Of a stretch of 64,000 bases of DNA, positions 1-12,752 are shown piece after piece. A program made the position numbers and the translations under genes. The DNA lies in the NCBI RefSeq assembly GCF_947179165.1, contig NC_077244.1, positions 79,264,144 to 79,328,143 of the forward strand. Reading direction: 5' to 3'. The notes under the pieces are model-generated. The model was not told where the DNA came from. It did no database searches and saw only the letters and a program-made list of their open reading frames with translations. This stretch comes from Solanum dulcamara. Taxonomy: Eukaryota; Streptophyta; Magnoliopsida; Solanales; Solanaceae. The first letter of the stretch is position 1; every line of letters begins with the position of its first letter.

Positions 1-1375
1 GAGGTTTGTAAGAGATTTACCAAGTAGGCAGTGTTGAACCTGGCATGCATTTTTTGTAACAAAACAAATAAGTTGATACGAACAGAACCATATAATATGG
101 ACAATTAAAACTTTATGTCCTACTACCTACGTATTTAATTTGTGCCAGGCATAGAGATTAGAAAGGTATCAAATAATCAAGGAATAAAATATTAGCTTTG
201 ACAAATAAAAATCACATACTACTATATGATAGCCAATTAAGCATGAAAGAATGTCGTTCTCTTGGTAGCATAAAAAAGCCAACCATTTATTTTGTTTACA
301 CGGTGTATCTACATTTGACCAATTTCAACGTACACTACTCATACTTATCTAGCCGATAACTAATTGGTGATTCTTAGTAGGCAATTAATTAATTGACAAA
401 TTCTCTTTCTTCGCCCTAAATTCACAATCATATTTAAAAGGAAAATACTGATTTTGAGTGATAATATTCTAAATAATGTACCTTCGCTTTTATATTTAAT
501 TATCTTTTATCTTTCATATTTTTAATCTCACTCAATTACTTCTTTATTTTCTGGAGATTAGTTAAAAAATGATATGATTATCGCTAATTATGACTGACTT
601 GGATTGTCATAAATTTAATAACGTGTACCCAAAACTCGATCATCTACCTGTGTTTTCTAAGAATTTTTTTACAAGTATGTTGGTTAAGAGTTGGTTTATG
701 CTTCTCTTAGATTACCTAGGAGTAATTCGTCGTTTTATACAAAATAAGTGGAGTAAAACGAACAGAAGAAACTAACTAATAGGAATAATTTATATCACTA
801 AATTGTACCCTGTGATGCAGGGTGACTTAAATATAAGGCATGGTTTGGGGCAAAGAAGAGATTTTTTGGGGAGAAAGTACCTATTATTATTTAGGTGTTT
901 ACCTTTTCCATTCTCTCTTCCACTTTTCTTATCTCTTACTATTATTATTGAATATTTTGAATTCCCCCAACTGGTCAAATGTTGCCAAGTCTATTGTGTT
1001 TGCTTATAAAAAATAAAAATTTCTATTCTAGTGTTGATTTCAAAAATTGCAACAAGTCATTATTATAATGAAGCATCGGATATATTTTTATGGTAGGGGT
1101 CGAGCTGATATTATTATAATAACATAAAATCTCGATGTGATTGATTAAGAGGAGGAGCTTTGAGTGAGAGTATCACGTTGAAATAGTTGTATGTTAATTT
1201 CTTCTTCAAAGGTCTCCATCTTATATATAAGATTTTAGTTGTTTACCACTTTTTATGATAACTTTATTCAATTCAATCGATGACAATTGTCTGTGCGTAT
1301 TACAACCTTTAATTTCTTTAATAGTATAATGTTTTTGATCCAAAAATAAAGAGAAACGCTAAACGTATGACCCTC

Positions 1376-1414
<39 letters not shown>

Positions 1415-1928
1415 CCTACTAGCTAGCTAGCTACTAGTATATATAATTACTTCCTCTAACGTACATATTATATTCCTCACCAGCCGCAACAATCTTTACA
1501 TGTAATTAAATCCTATAGCATATATTATATTACTCCTAATACTATACGGATAGAGGAATAGTATTTAGTTGCTTCCTCTAACGTATTCCTCAACAATTTT
1601 TGTATTCCTTTTCCACCACCCTTGCATCGAGCCACTTGTTTCAATATTCGATTCCAAATTAAGTTTGAAATTACCAATCCTTAGCTTAGCTATACTTTAA
1701 TTTTCTCACAACGTAACATATATATAGTGAAGACACAAACCTTTACTACTTGTACTTCTCTGTTACGTTGGCCGCCTATTCTTCCTCCTTGTCTTAATTA
1801 GCAACCCAAAAACAGAATCCAGAGCAATTGTAGTATTAACAACTCCTTGCGTTCACAAAAACATCCAATTAATAACAGCTAGCCCAATCCCATTGCCAGG
1901 GCACACTTCACTCTGATATATATTTGTG
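1..1928. other. AT-rich intergenic DNA
   Basis: I see no supportable gene here. Open frames are under 70 codons, show no family resemblance and lie in AT-rich sequence. The only regular structure is an AT dinucleotide run near 1378-1411 followed by a GCTA repeat (about 1420-1433). Pyrimidine-rich sequence near 1740-1800 could be the leader of a gene disrupted by the neighbouring retrotransposon, but no coding exon could be tied to it. Confidence 0.6.
1378..1411. repeat. (AT)n microsatellite
   Basis: An almost uninterrupted run of alternating A and T of about 30 bases, followed by a short GCTA run. This is a simple sequence repeat in intergenic DNA. Confidence 0.85.
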
Positions 1929-2196
1929 TGAAAGTAAGTGCAGAAACAATTAAGAAGAGAGAAAGAAATGAAGACGAAGATCTAAGAAGAGAGGACTCTC
2001 ATTGAATCATGTAGAAAGTATATGATTACAATGAGTGTAGGTGCTACTTATAGCTAGCATACTTGACTTGTAATTAACAAACTCTTAACTAACTTCATAA
2101 AAGTTTGTTACAACTGATTATGTTAAAAGGACTATGCTGCCCTTAACTACTTTTAACAGTCTAACTAACTTCCATCTACACCTTCATATCACAACA
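1929..2196 (-). repeat. 3' LTR of the Copia element
   Basis: TG...CA direct repeat, next to the purine tract at about 2199-2212 (minus strand). Its partner is at 7016-7283. Confidence 0.88.
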
Positions 2197-4038
2197 CATA
2201 CTCCCCTTCAAACTAGGAGGAGGTATAAAAATATTCAACACTCCTAGTTTGGTCAGAAGGTATTCATGTTGTGGCCTTGACAATCCTTTTGCCAAAATAT
2301 TAGTTGGTTGCTCTGTAGTAGGAAGATAGTTCACTTTAATCAAGCCTTGTTGTAGTCTTTCTCTTATAAAATGACAAACAATTTCTATGTGTTTAGTCCT
2401 CTCATGATACACTGGATTTGCAACAATCTGGATAGCAGCCTTGCTATCACAATAAACTTGAACTAGTACTTGTACTTTAGCATCAACTTCTTTTAGCATT
2501 CCTAGTAACCATACCAATTAAGACACTGTGGAGGCCAGGCTCCTATATTCAACCTCTGCTGAACTCCTTGACACAGTAGCCTGCTTTTTTGCTTTTCAAG
2601 ACACCATAGAATCTCCAAGTTTTATTATGTATCCTGTTACAGATCTTCTTGTAAGTGGACAAAAAGCTCAATCAGTATCACAAAATGCAGTAACTGCTTT
2701 GTCTGAGCAGCTTGACAACAACAACCCTTGTCTAGTTTGTCTCTTTAGATATCTAGTTATCCTTAATGCAACATCCATGTGGGTCTTCTTAGGTTGTTAT
2801 AGGAACTGGCTCAAAGTTTGAGTACTAAAGGATATGTCAGGCCTTGTCATATTAAGATACAGAAGCTTTCTTATCAATCTTTGGTACATTGTCTGATCTA
2901 CCAAAGGATCATCTGAGACCTCTTTAGTTCTATTCATATGCTGATCATACTGCTTAGATGTTAGCTTGACATTAATGTCAGTGGGAGTCCTTGCAAGTTT
3001 GGTTGCTGACATTCCAACTTCAGCTATTAGTTCAAGAGCATATTTTCTTTGATGCATTAATATGCCTTCTACTGATCAAGTGAATTCAATACCTAGAAAG
3101 TGCATTAAATCACCTAGATTTTTCATCTTAAATGCCTTTTGTAGAGCTTTCTTTTTTTCTTCTATCAACTTCAAACTACTATCAGTCACTAGTACAAGTA
3201 CAATGATGATACCTTCCTTTGACTTGTTGATGAACAAGGAATAATCATATTGACTCTGCCTGAACTTTAGTCTGATAAGAGCTTCAGTGAGCTTATGGTT
3301 TCATTGTCTTAGTGCCTGTTTCAGTCCATATAGGGACTTTGTCAATCTATACACATTCTCCCCTTGACTGACAAAACTTTAAGGAAGTTGTATATAAATT
3401 TCATCCTCTAGATCACCTTGAAGAAAAGCATTGAATACATCCATCTGATGAATATACCAATTTCTAGATGCAGCAAGTGCTACTATAGATCTGATTGTAA
3501 CTATCTTAACCACTGCTGAGAATGTTTCCTTGCAATCTATGCCCTCTTGTTGATTATAGCCTTTAGCAACTAACCTTGCCTTGAATCTTTCTATTTTCCC
3601 AGTGGACTTGTATTTAACCTTATAAATCCATCTACAACCAATAGGCTTCTTACCATGTGGCAAATCTGTAACTTCCCAAGTGTTGTTACTCTCAAGAACT
3701 TGAATTTTATCTTGCATAGCATCCACCCATCTCTTGTCCTTCACTGCTTTTGCATAAGTAGTAGGTTCCTTAATGGCAGAAGTTGCTGCAATATAACATT
3801 GATAGGTAGGAGATAAGTGAGCATAGCTCATGTAGTTGGACATTGAATATAGAACTTTTTTGTTGATGTTAAGAGAAACAAAATCTTTCAACCAAGTAGG
3901 AGGTTGTGTTGTTCTGGTAAATCTTTTGATAGTAGGTGCAACTGCATCATCTTGAATTGCAGGTACTGATCCTTCAATAATAGGTTCAATCTCTGAATGA
4001 GCATACTCATATTCTTCTGTGAAGGAATCTTGTGCCAT
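2197..4038 (-). pseudogene. Copia reverse transcriptase / RNase H remnant
   Basis: From 4038 down, the frame encodes the start of a Copia reverse transcriptase: a W-x-DAMQDKI segment, then GCRWIYKVKY, ERFKARLVAKGYNQ and QMDVFNAFLQGDLEDEIY, the usual landmarks. The next fragment (about 3244-3061) has the FKMKNLGDLMHFLGIEF segment but lacks the catalytic Tyr-x-Asp-Asp stretch: about five residues seem to be missing where it should be. A further fragment (3057-2797) carries the thumb-like TRPDISFSTQTLSQFL. RNase H is at 2517-2197 with VYCDSKAAIQI, RTKHIEIVCHFIRE and the AKGLSR end. In-frame stops separate these blocks, so this is a pseudogene. Confidence 0.88.
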
Positions 4039-4153
4039 CCAATCATTCTCCTATTCAACACCATTAGAAATCACATAATATAGGATTGGTATCTATTGAT
4101 ACATTAAGTAATTCATCAAGACTAATAACCTCATAGGGAGGCTCAGGGATATC

Positions 4154-5060
4154 CTAAAACAACACCTCTAATCCTTGTACTGTGTCTAGAAACATAGGTG
4201 GTGTCTTAGATGGATTTAACTGTGAAAAAGAAAATAGATCCTCCCTGAAAATAACATCCCTACTGACAAAAAAAGACTTATTAATTAGATCAAACAACAG
4301 ATATCCCTTCTGAGCCTCTGAATATCCCTTACGAACTGCAGACCTAGATCTAGGCATCATTTTATTGCGTTCAGTAAGGTTTTTGGCAAAACACAGACAT
4401 CTAATTGTTCTCAAGTGAGATAAGTTTGTTTAGAACCATAAAGTCTCTCGTAAGGAGTTTGATAGTTGATGACACAACTAGGTAATCTATTGATAAGATA
4501 TGCTACAACTAACACACACTGTCCCTAAAACCTCAAAGGTATTTTTGCCTGAAATCTTAGAGCTCTTGTCATTTCAAGTAAATGTCTATGTTTCCTCTCA
4601 GCCACTCCATTTTGTTGTGTAGTGTAGGGACAAGACCTTTGATGAATAATCCCCAACTCCTTAAACATGGTTTCACACACTAAATTAACAAATTATGTGC
4701 CATTATCATACCTTATTACCTTGATAGGTTTCCCAAATTATTTTTAGCATGCTGAATGAACACTTTTAGAGATACACATGCATCAGACTTTTGTTTAAGT
4801 AGAAACAACTAAGTCATCCTTGAGAAATTATCAACTATTATAAGAAAATACTTGTTTTCATCAATAGTAGGTGTACTATAAACACCCCACAAGTCTACAT
4901 GAAGTAATTCAAGACAATCACAACTTTTAATACTACTAGAAGGAAACTGAATTCTTGTTTGCTTAGCATAAGGACAAAGTAAACACATAGACACCTTACA
5001 AACACTATGTTTATTCATATCAAACATTTTACTAAGTACTACTGAAGACACATAACCCAA
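4154..5060 (-). pseudogene. Copia integrase remnant
   Basis: On the minus strand, 5060-4809 encodes the end of the zinc-binding pre-integrase region (MCLLCPYAKQTRIQF) and the first integrase strand (LLHVDLWG, YFLIIVDNFSRMT). After stops and shifts, 4414-4154 carries RTIRCLCFAKN and the C-terminal RSRSAVRKGYSEAQKGYLLF motif typical of the Copia GKGY-type integrase tail. No single frame is continuous. Confidence 0.8.
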
Positions 5061-5510
5061 TATTTGATGTCACAGCTCTATATCTTATTTCTTAGTGTAT
5101 GAATGAACTTTGTCAACAGTCAATACAGATTCCTGTGTATTAGTATCAGCCTTGTGAGTTAACTTTTTCCACAACAAGTACAGACCTCTTTCTTCATTAC
5201 CAACTTCCTTCACATTCCCACTGTAAAGCTCTCAAAATATACAAAAGTCAGGGAAGAAGGATACGAAACATAGTCCATACTTATTTATCATTAGAAAGAC
5301 CTATTCATAATAATTTGAGTTTTATGATCTCGCTTACAGACATCAGGTCACCTATAAGAACCAATATGAGTGACCTGAGTGATATCACCATTTGGTAATC
5401 CTACATCCTTGGGAGCATTCAGTTTTGTAATAGATCCTTTAGTTAACATATCCAACCTAGACACCATATGATTTGTTGCTCCTGTATCTATGATCCAGAC
5501 TTTACTATTT

Positions 5511-6837
5511 TCAGATACAAATAAGGCCCTTACCTGCAGTATTTGTAGTAGAGTCTATTTTTTGATTCAATACTTGAATAATTTGATCATATTGTTTCTT
5601 TGAAAATGTGCACCCCTGAAGTAACTTTTTCATTTCATTCTCAGCCTGACTTACTTGCTTATTTTTAGAAGTATCAATTGCTTCAACTGACACTATAGCA
5701 TTAGAAGTATCCAACTTTCTTTTGCCTTTCCATCCATGCAAAGGAACACTAGTGTTCATTCCATAACAAAGTTGACTTGATTAGACTGGATGTTAACGAG
5801 AAAATTAATGTCATTTATAGCAAAGTTTGAGTTAGCAATATGAGCTTTCCTTTTGGACTTAAAATCAGGTGGTTAATCCATTATATTGTTGTAAAATTTT
5901 TTGCTGTGACCTTTGCACTTACAGAAGTCATATACCAATGGAAAATTCTTCTTGAACTTTTGAGATACTCCAGAACTACTCTCCACCTTTGAGTACATAA
6001 CACTAGGATCTACATCTACTAAATTCAATCCTAAATTATTGCCAACAGTGTTCAGTCCCAAACTACTAGTCTGAGTAACAATTGGCTCCTGACTTTCATC
6101 TCCTACAATTAGTGCATATGCCTGGTTGATATTAGGTAGTGGATTCATCATTAGGATCTGACTCCTTGACTGCTGATATGACTCATTTAGTCACATTGAG
6201 AACTGATACAATTTCTGTTTATTCATATGAGCTACAAAACCTTTGGATTTATCACAGTTGCAACAAGAAGCTAGCACTAAGACTTCAAACTTATCCCACA
6301 AAGTCTTGAGTCTAATAAAGTATACTAATATAGAACTTGTGCCTTACTGCAAGTAAGCAATTTCTTTGTGCAAACTATATGTTCTAGATCCATCTACTCT
6401 ATCAAACCTCTCTTTCAAATCATTCCACACATCTAAAGCAGTTGATGCAAAAGCAATACCACTATGTAAATTTTTAGACACTGAGTTCATTAACCATGAC
6501 TTCACTTAGCATCTATTCTCTTCCATTGTTCCCATAGTTCTTCTTCATAATTTTTTTTTCTACATGATCCATCAACTAGTCCTAACTTGTTTCTTCCCAA
6601 CAAAGCTAGCCTAAATGATCGATTCTACAAAGTATAATTCCTAATTCCAAGTAATTAAAATGCAATGATACTTATTCCACTGACATCTTTATGACTAAGA
6701 AAAAGAGGGTGATTATAGTTAATACGTTGACTTACCATGGAACTACCATTTGAAGAAGTAGTACTAGTGTTTTGACCATTTGAGGAAGGCAACTCCCCTG
6801 CTTTGTTACCAACTACCATTTTTGAATCTCTAATCAA
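5511..6837 (-). pseudogene. Copia gag and protease remnant
   Basis: Short minus-strand frames between the 5' LTR and the integrase. The 6837-6655 frame begins MIRDSKMVVGNKAG and ends with NHPLFLSHKDVSG, the usual first residues of this gag type. The 6151-5873 frame ends in FCKCKGHSKKFYN, a degenerate CCHC zinc knuckle with at least one cysteine replaced. The 5759-5511 frame has the MKKLLQGCTFSKKQYDQII helix typical of the spacer before protease. Confidence 0.72.
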
Positions 6838-7015
6838 CTTTTATTGTGGAAGCAAAGCTCAAACAACTTGAAAAATCTTCTTGAACTCTGATATTGATCC
6901 GCTGATCTGTTGACCAACACAGAGCTTCGATGAATCTATAGATCAGAAACTTGATCCTTTGATTCTTCAATCAAAAATGTCTCTCGTAATATTAACTGTG
7001 ATGGCTATGATACCA

Positions 7016-7283
7016 TGAAAGTAAGTGCAGAAACAATTAAGAAAAAAAAAAGAAATAAAGATGAATATCTAAGAAGAGAGGACTCTCATTGAATCATGTA
7101 GAAAGTATATGATTATAATGAGTGTAGGTGCTACTTATAACTAGCATACTTTACTTATAATTAACAAACTCTTAACTAGCTTCATAAAAGTTTGTTACAA
7201 CTAATTCAGTTAGAAAGACTATGCTGCACTTAACTACTTTTAACAGTCTAACTAACTTCCATCTACACCTTTATATCACAACA
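7016..7283 (-). repeat. 5' LTR of the Copia element
   Basis: Second copy of the TG...CA repeat. The minus-strand base following it begins a TGGTATCA primer binding site (about 7003-7014), complementary to the initiator-methionine tRNA end used by most plant Copia elements. Confidence 0.88.
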
Positions 7284-8880
7284 TTATATTTCTACTCTCT
7301 CCTCATTCCAAATCCCCACCATAAATCCATTGCAGATATATTCTCTTCTATGTTTAAAGCTTCTTTAAAACAACCAACTTTTGTTTGTTGCGCATTTCAG
7401 GTTTGTCTTTCTTTCAAATTTTGAAGCCTAAGCTTTTTTGGGAGTACCCTATTCACAAACCTAAGTCTTTCTTGTTGAATTTCTAACTAATTGTGATTGC
7501 AATGAGAAGAACAACAATTGCTCAAGGCCATGAATAAATATGTAGTGGTATATATATATGAGTAATAGTAGTTCATAAGTGAGATAGAGAATGCATGTAC
7601 ACTAAAATAAAAAAGAGAGGATAACGTAAATAAATCCTACTAGTTTATGAGTTAATTACTTTGACAGACACTAGTTTATAATATTATGAATCTTACTAGA
7701 TTTTGGTGCGTTTAAATACATATATCTTGGGATACATTGAGTCAAAATTAGGCGATATTTTTTCTAGATACACTATATCTAAGTAGATTCACATGTATCT
7801 GAGATACATAGACAAATCTCACTCACCTTCCTTCGATCTTGCTCACTAGTCGCCACTCTCCTACATAACTAGTATACCGAGTACATGCAAATCACACTAG
7901 ATACATATAGATACATGTATCTAGTGTGATTCGCCATATCTGAAATACATAGACAAATCTCATTTGCCTTTCTCCTATTTTCGCTCGTCTCTCTTCCTAT
8001 TTCAGTGTATCTGGTAGCAAAAAATATGTATCTAGGTGTATTTGATTTAAAATCTGATATGAAATTATTAATTAGTGATATAAAATATAATTATTTTAAA
8101 CTATAGGGAGAATTAATAAATATGATAGAAATGTTTGTGCAATTGGTTAGTTTTTCCTATAAAAATGACACACTAATTGCTTAGAAACTTCACAGATACC
8201 CTCACCTTGTACATAATTTTTTATAGATTTTTTTGTATGTTTACTCACTTTGAATAATTTTAAATATGCTAGGTTCGAACTTTCAAGTTAGCTTTGACAA
8301 GACTTTAAGTTTGAAGTCATATTACTAGAGTTCAAGCAGCAACTAAAATTTAGTCATGCGTGTCTAAAAGCAGATCCATAATTTAAATTTTTATAGGTTC
8401 ATTAATTTTAAAGGTTTTTAAGTTATGTGTGGCTCATTGCTTTCTCACTCTTCTTCCTTCTTCTTAGCTCTTCTTCTTTCGACCATTAAAGGGCTTCTTC
8501 TTTTCCTTCTTCTCCGCTTCTTTCCTTCTTATTTGTGATTGAAATCGTAAAAGGAAGCTTAAGGCTCCATGTTCAACCATTAAAAGCTTCTTCAAAGCTT
8601 TATTTTAAAATTTAATGTGCCGCAAATATAAATTATTTTGAGTGAATAATATATCACAAGACTCGAATCATTGAGAGGAACTCATATATAAAAGTTGGGA
8701 CTGTTTAGAAGAAATTTTGAGTTGATCGGTATGAAAGACTATTGATCATTAAAAGTTCTTTTAATAGTTCATCTTCCTTAATGAGCTGATCAATATACTA
8801 TATATAAATAGTATATACATCTCTGATAAATTCTAATTCTTTATATACTATTTATACACTATCAATAAGCCTTTTTTTGG
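7284..8880. other. Intergenic DNA with repeat remnants
   Basis: No coding region is supported. Between about 7700 and 8170 the sequence is rich in the word GATACAT and its complement, with two related blocks (AATACATAGACAAATCTCA-type) about 140 bp apart and a perfect hairpin at 7890-7931. This looks like an old repeat remnant I cannot name. The remainder is AT-rich. Confidence 0.5.
7890..7931. repeat. Perfect 17-bp inverted repeat (hairpin)
   Basis: The arms AATCACACTAGATACAT (7890-7906) and its exact complement (7915-7931) flank an 8-base spacer. Confidence 0.85.
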
Positions 8881-8905
8881 GGGGGTCACCTGTCGTGTCC
8901 ACTTC

Positions 8906-9054
8906 AGCCCATGAATTGCAAGTCCGAGCATCAATTACCTTTGTATTGCCTTGCCTTGGACTTAAAAGGCGAAACATTTTAGATGGGCCGTTTTAGTTTA
9001 GTTGGAGGCCCGGATACAAAGTAAAAAAAGATGAGACCTTTTAAAAAACCCTAA
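8906..9054 (+). promoter_or_regulatory. RPL19 promoter: site II and telo-box motifs
   Basis: The region upstream of the RPL19 start holds AGCCCAT (8906-8912, a site II motif in reverse), TGGGCC (about 8984-8989) and AAACCCTAA (9046-9054), a telo-box. Site II plus telo-box is the established promoter signature of plant ribosomal protein genes, where TCP-type factors and telo-box binders drive expression in dividing cells. The motifs are seen directly; the regulatory role is from the family. Confidence 0.75.
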
Positions 9055-9120
9055 GTCATTTAAGTATAATTATCAGCACTGCAGGGAGAAAGAGAGAGAG
9101 AGAGGTGGAGGGAAAGGGAG

Positions 9121-11185
<2,065 letters not shown>

Positions 11186-12752
11186 GGATGATGTGGTAAG
11201 GAGGCTTGGCTCTATATTTATTTCTATTTCGTGATAGCGTGGGAGTTTGAGTTATATCCCTTTTTCATTCAACTTGTAGAGAACATTAGAACATGATTTT
11301 GAGAGCAGCTTTAGAGTTTTGATACGATATTCTCATTGTAACTGAGCTATTCCTTTTCACTTATGCTTTAACTTTAATTATTGTTCTCTGTCATTATTTT
11401 GTGATGCGATGGATGGAACCTACTGCATGAAATATTTCATTTGGGGGTAAGATGTAGAAATGACATTGCACGATTTTATCTCTCTGTCATTTTACATAGA
11501 TCATATTCCTGTCCAAAATTTAATATATAGCCCGTGGCGGACTATGTCAAATTCTGAAGGAAACTAGTGGAGTCTAGTTACTTTTTATCAAGAAAAGGAT
11601 GTAGTAGAGTCTAGCTAGTCTTCTCTTCATAAATTCTGCCACGTCCTATTCTATTGTGTCTTGGTCCAATTGACGAAACACTCTTTGATTGTGGGGAGGC
11701 AACTAATAATTCTCACCTGAAGTGTCCAATTTAGAAAAAAATTAAGGTACTCCTGAATAGTAGAAAAGGTAAAAAGAAAACCCAATAAGATAAAAATCAC
11801 GATGGTCATAAAGGTGTCACAAAACACTGGGTGATTTATCTTTTTATTATAGTTATAAAAAAAGGAAGAAGATAAAGTGACCTCAAATCTATTTAAGTCA
11901 CAATGAAATAAAATTGACATAAATAAGTCACAGTTTCAGAATGTAACAAAAATAGGTTTAATGTAAAAAAAAAAAATTTTTTTTATAAAATAAATTAACA
12001 GCAGATATTAACTTTTAACGTCTAAATTTTAGTGTAAAACGAAATGTTTTTGTTGTGGACCAAAAGTTGGACTCACCCAACAAGAAGTTTTGCTGCAAAT
12101 CACAAGGAGTAAGAGTGTTGCCAATTTCATTTTCTTCAGTTATTGCAATCCAGATCCACTTTTCACTAGCCCTGGTTGGGTGAGTGGTATTGAAAGACTA
12201 TGGGTTTTGCCCAAAAGTGAGTAAGATATCCTACTTTTTGGTTTTGACTTATTTTTAAATTTTTTGGGAAGATACTGCTTAAAAACACTTTTTAACCTTT
12301 TCAATATTAAAAAAGTGCTTAAAAACCAAACACCCCCTTAAATGCTTTGGTTCATTTAACATTGCTGTAATTTACAACTTCTAAGCTACCTGCATATTAA
12401 CCGTCACTATGTACATTATTCAACTGCTAGTTTGTAAATAATAATAATAATAATATTAAAGATCAGATTTATCACTTGCCGATTTTGCAACTATTGTAGA
12501 GAGGCCTAGCTGATTAAAAGGTATAGGGACGTAAATTCCAACTTCACAAAATAAAAAATAAAAAATCATCAGAAACAATTGGATATCTACAAAGCAGCAA
12601 TTTCTTTTTTGTTCTTCATTACTATTTAATTTTTTTTTCCCTTTATTCAATTATATCAGCTAGTCACCTTGACAAAAGGATAGTGTATAACACTAACATA
12701 AAAGTGTGTGAGTAGTAAATAAAATTGGAAGAAGATAAGATAAGATAATAAG
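11186..12752. other. RPL19 3' UTR and intergenic DNA
   Basis: The first 200 bases are the likely 3' UTR of RPL19. Beyond about 11500 the sequence is AT-rich with no supportable frame. An AAT triplet run sits near 12437-12456. A region near 12240-12345 (with ACACCCCCTTAAATGC) resembles a decayed MITE end, but I could not find both termini. Confidence 0.45.

Larger units (their letters stand above)
1929..7283 (-). mobile_element. Ty1/Copia LTR retrotransposon, full length but dead
   Basis: Two direct repeats of about 268 bp (1929-2196 and 7016-7283) start TG and end CA and bound about 4.8 kb of internal DNA. Read on the minus strand, a primer binding site (TGGTATCA) abuts the right LTR and a purine tract (GAAGGGGAG) abuts the left LTR, which fixes the orientation. 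Internal order on the minus strand is gag, integrase, reverse transcriptase, RNase H, the Copia order. The frame is broken many times. Flanking 5-mers are TTGTG and TTATA, identical except for two G/A differences, so probably a decayed target duplication. By hand count the LTRs differ at roughly 18-20 sites (about 93% identity), so the insertion is old. Confidence 0.92.
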
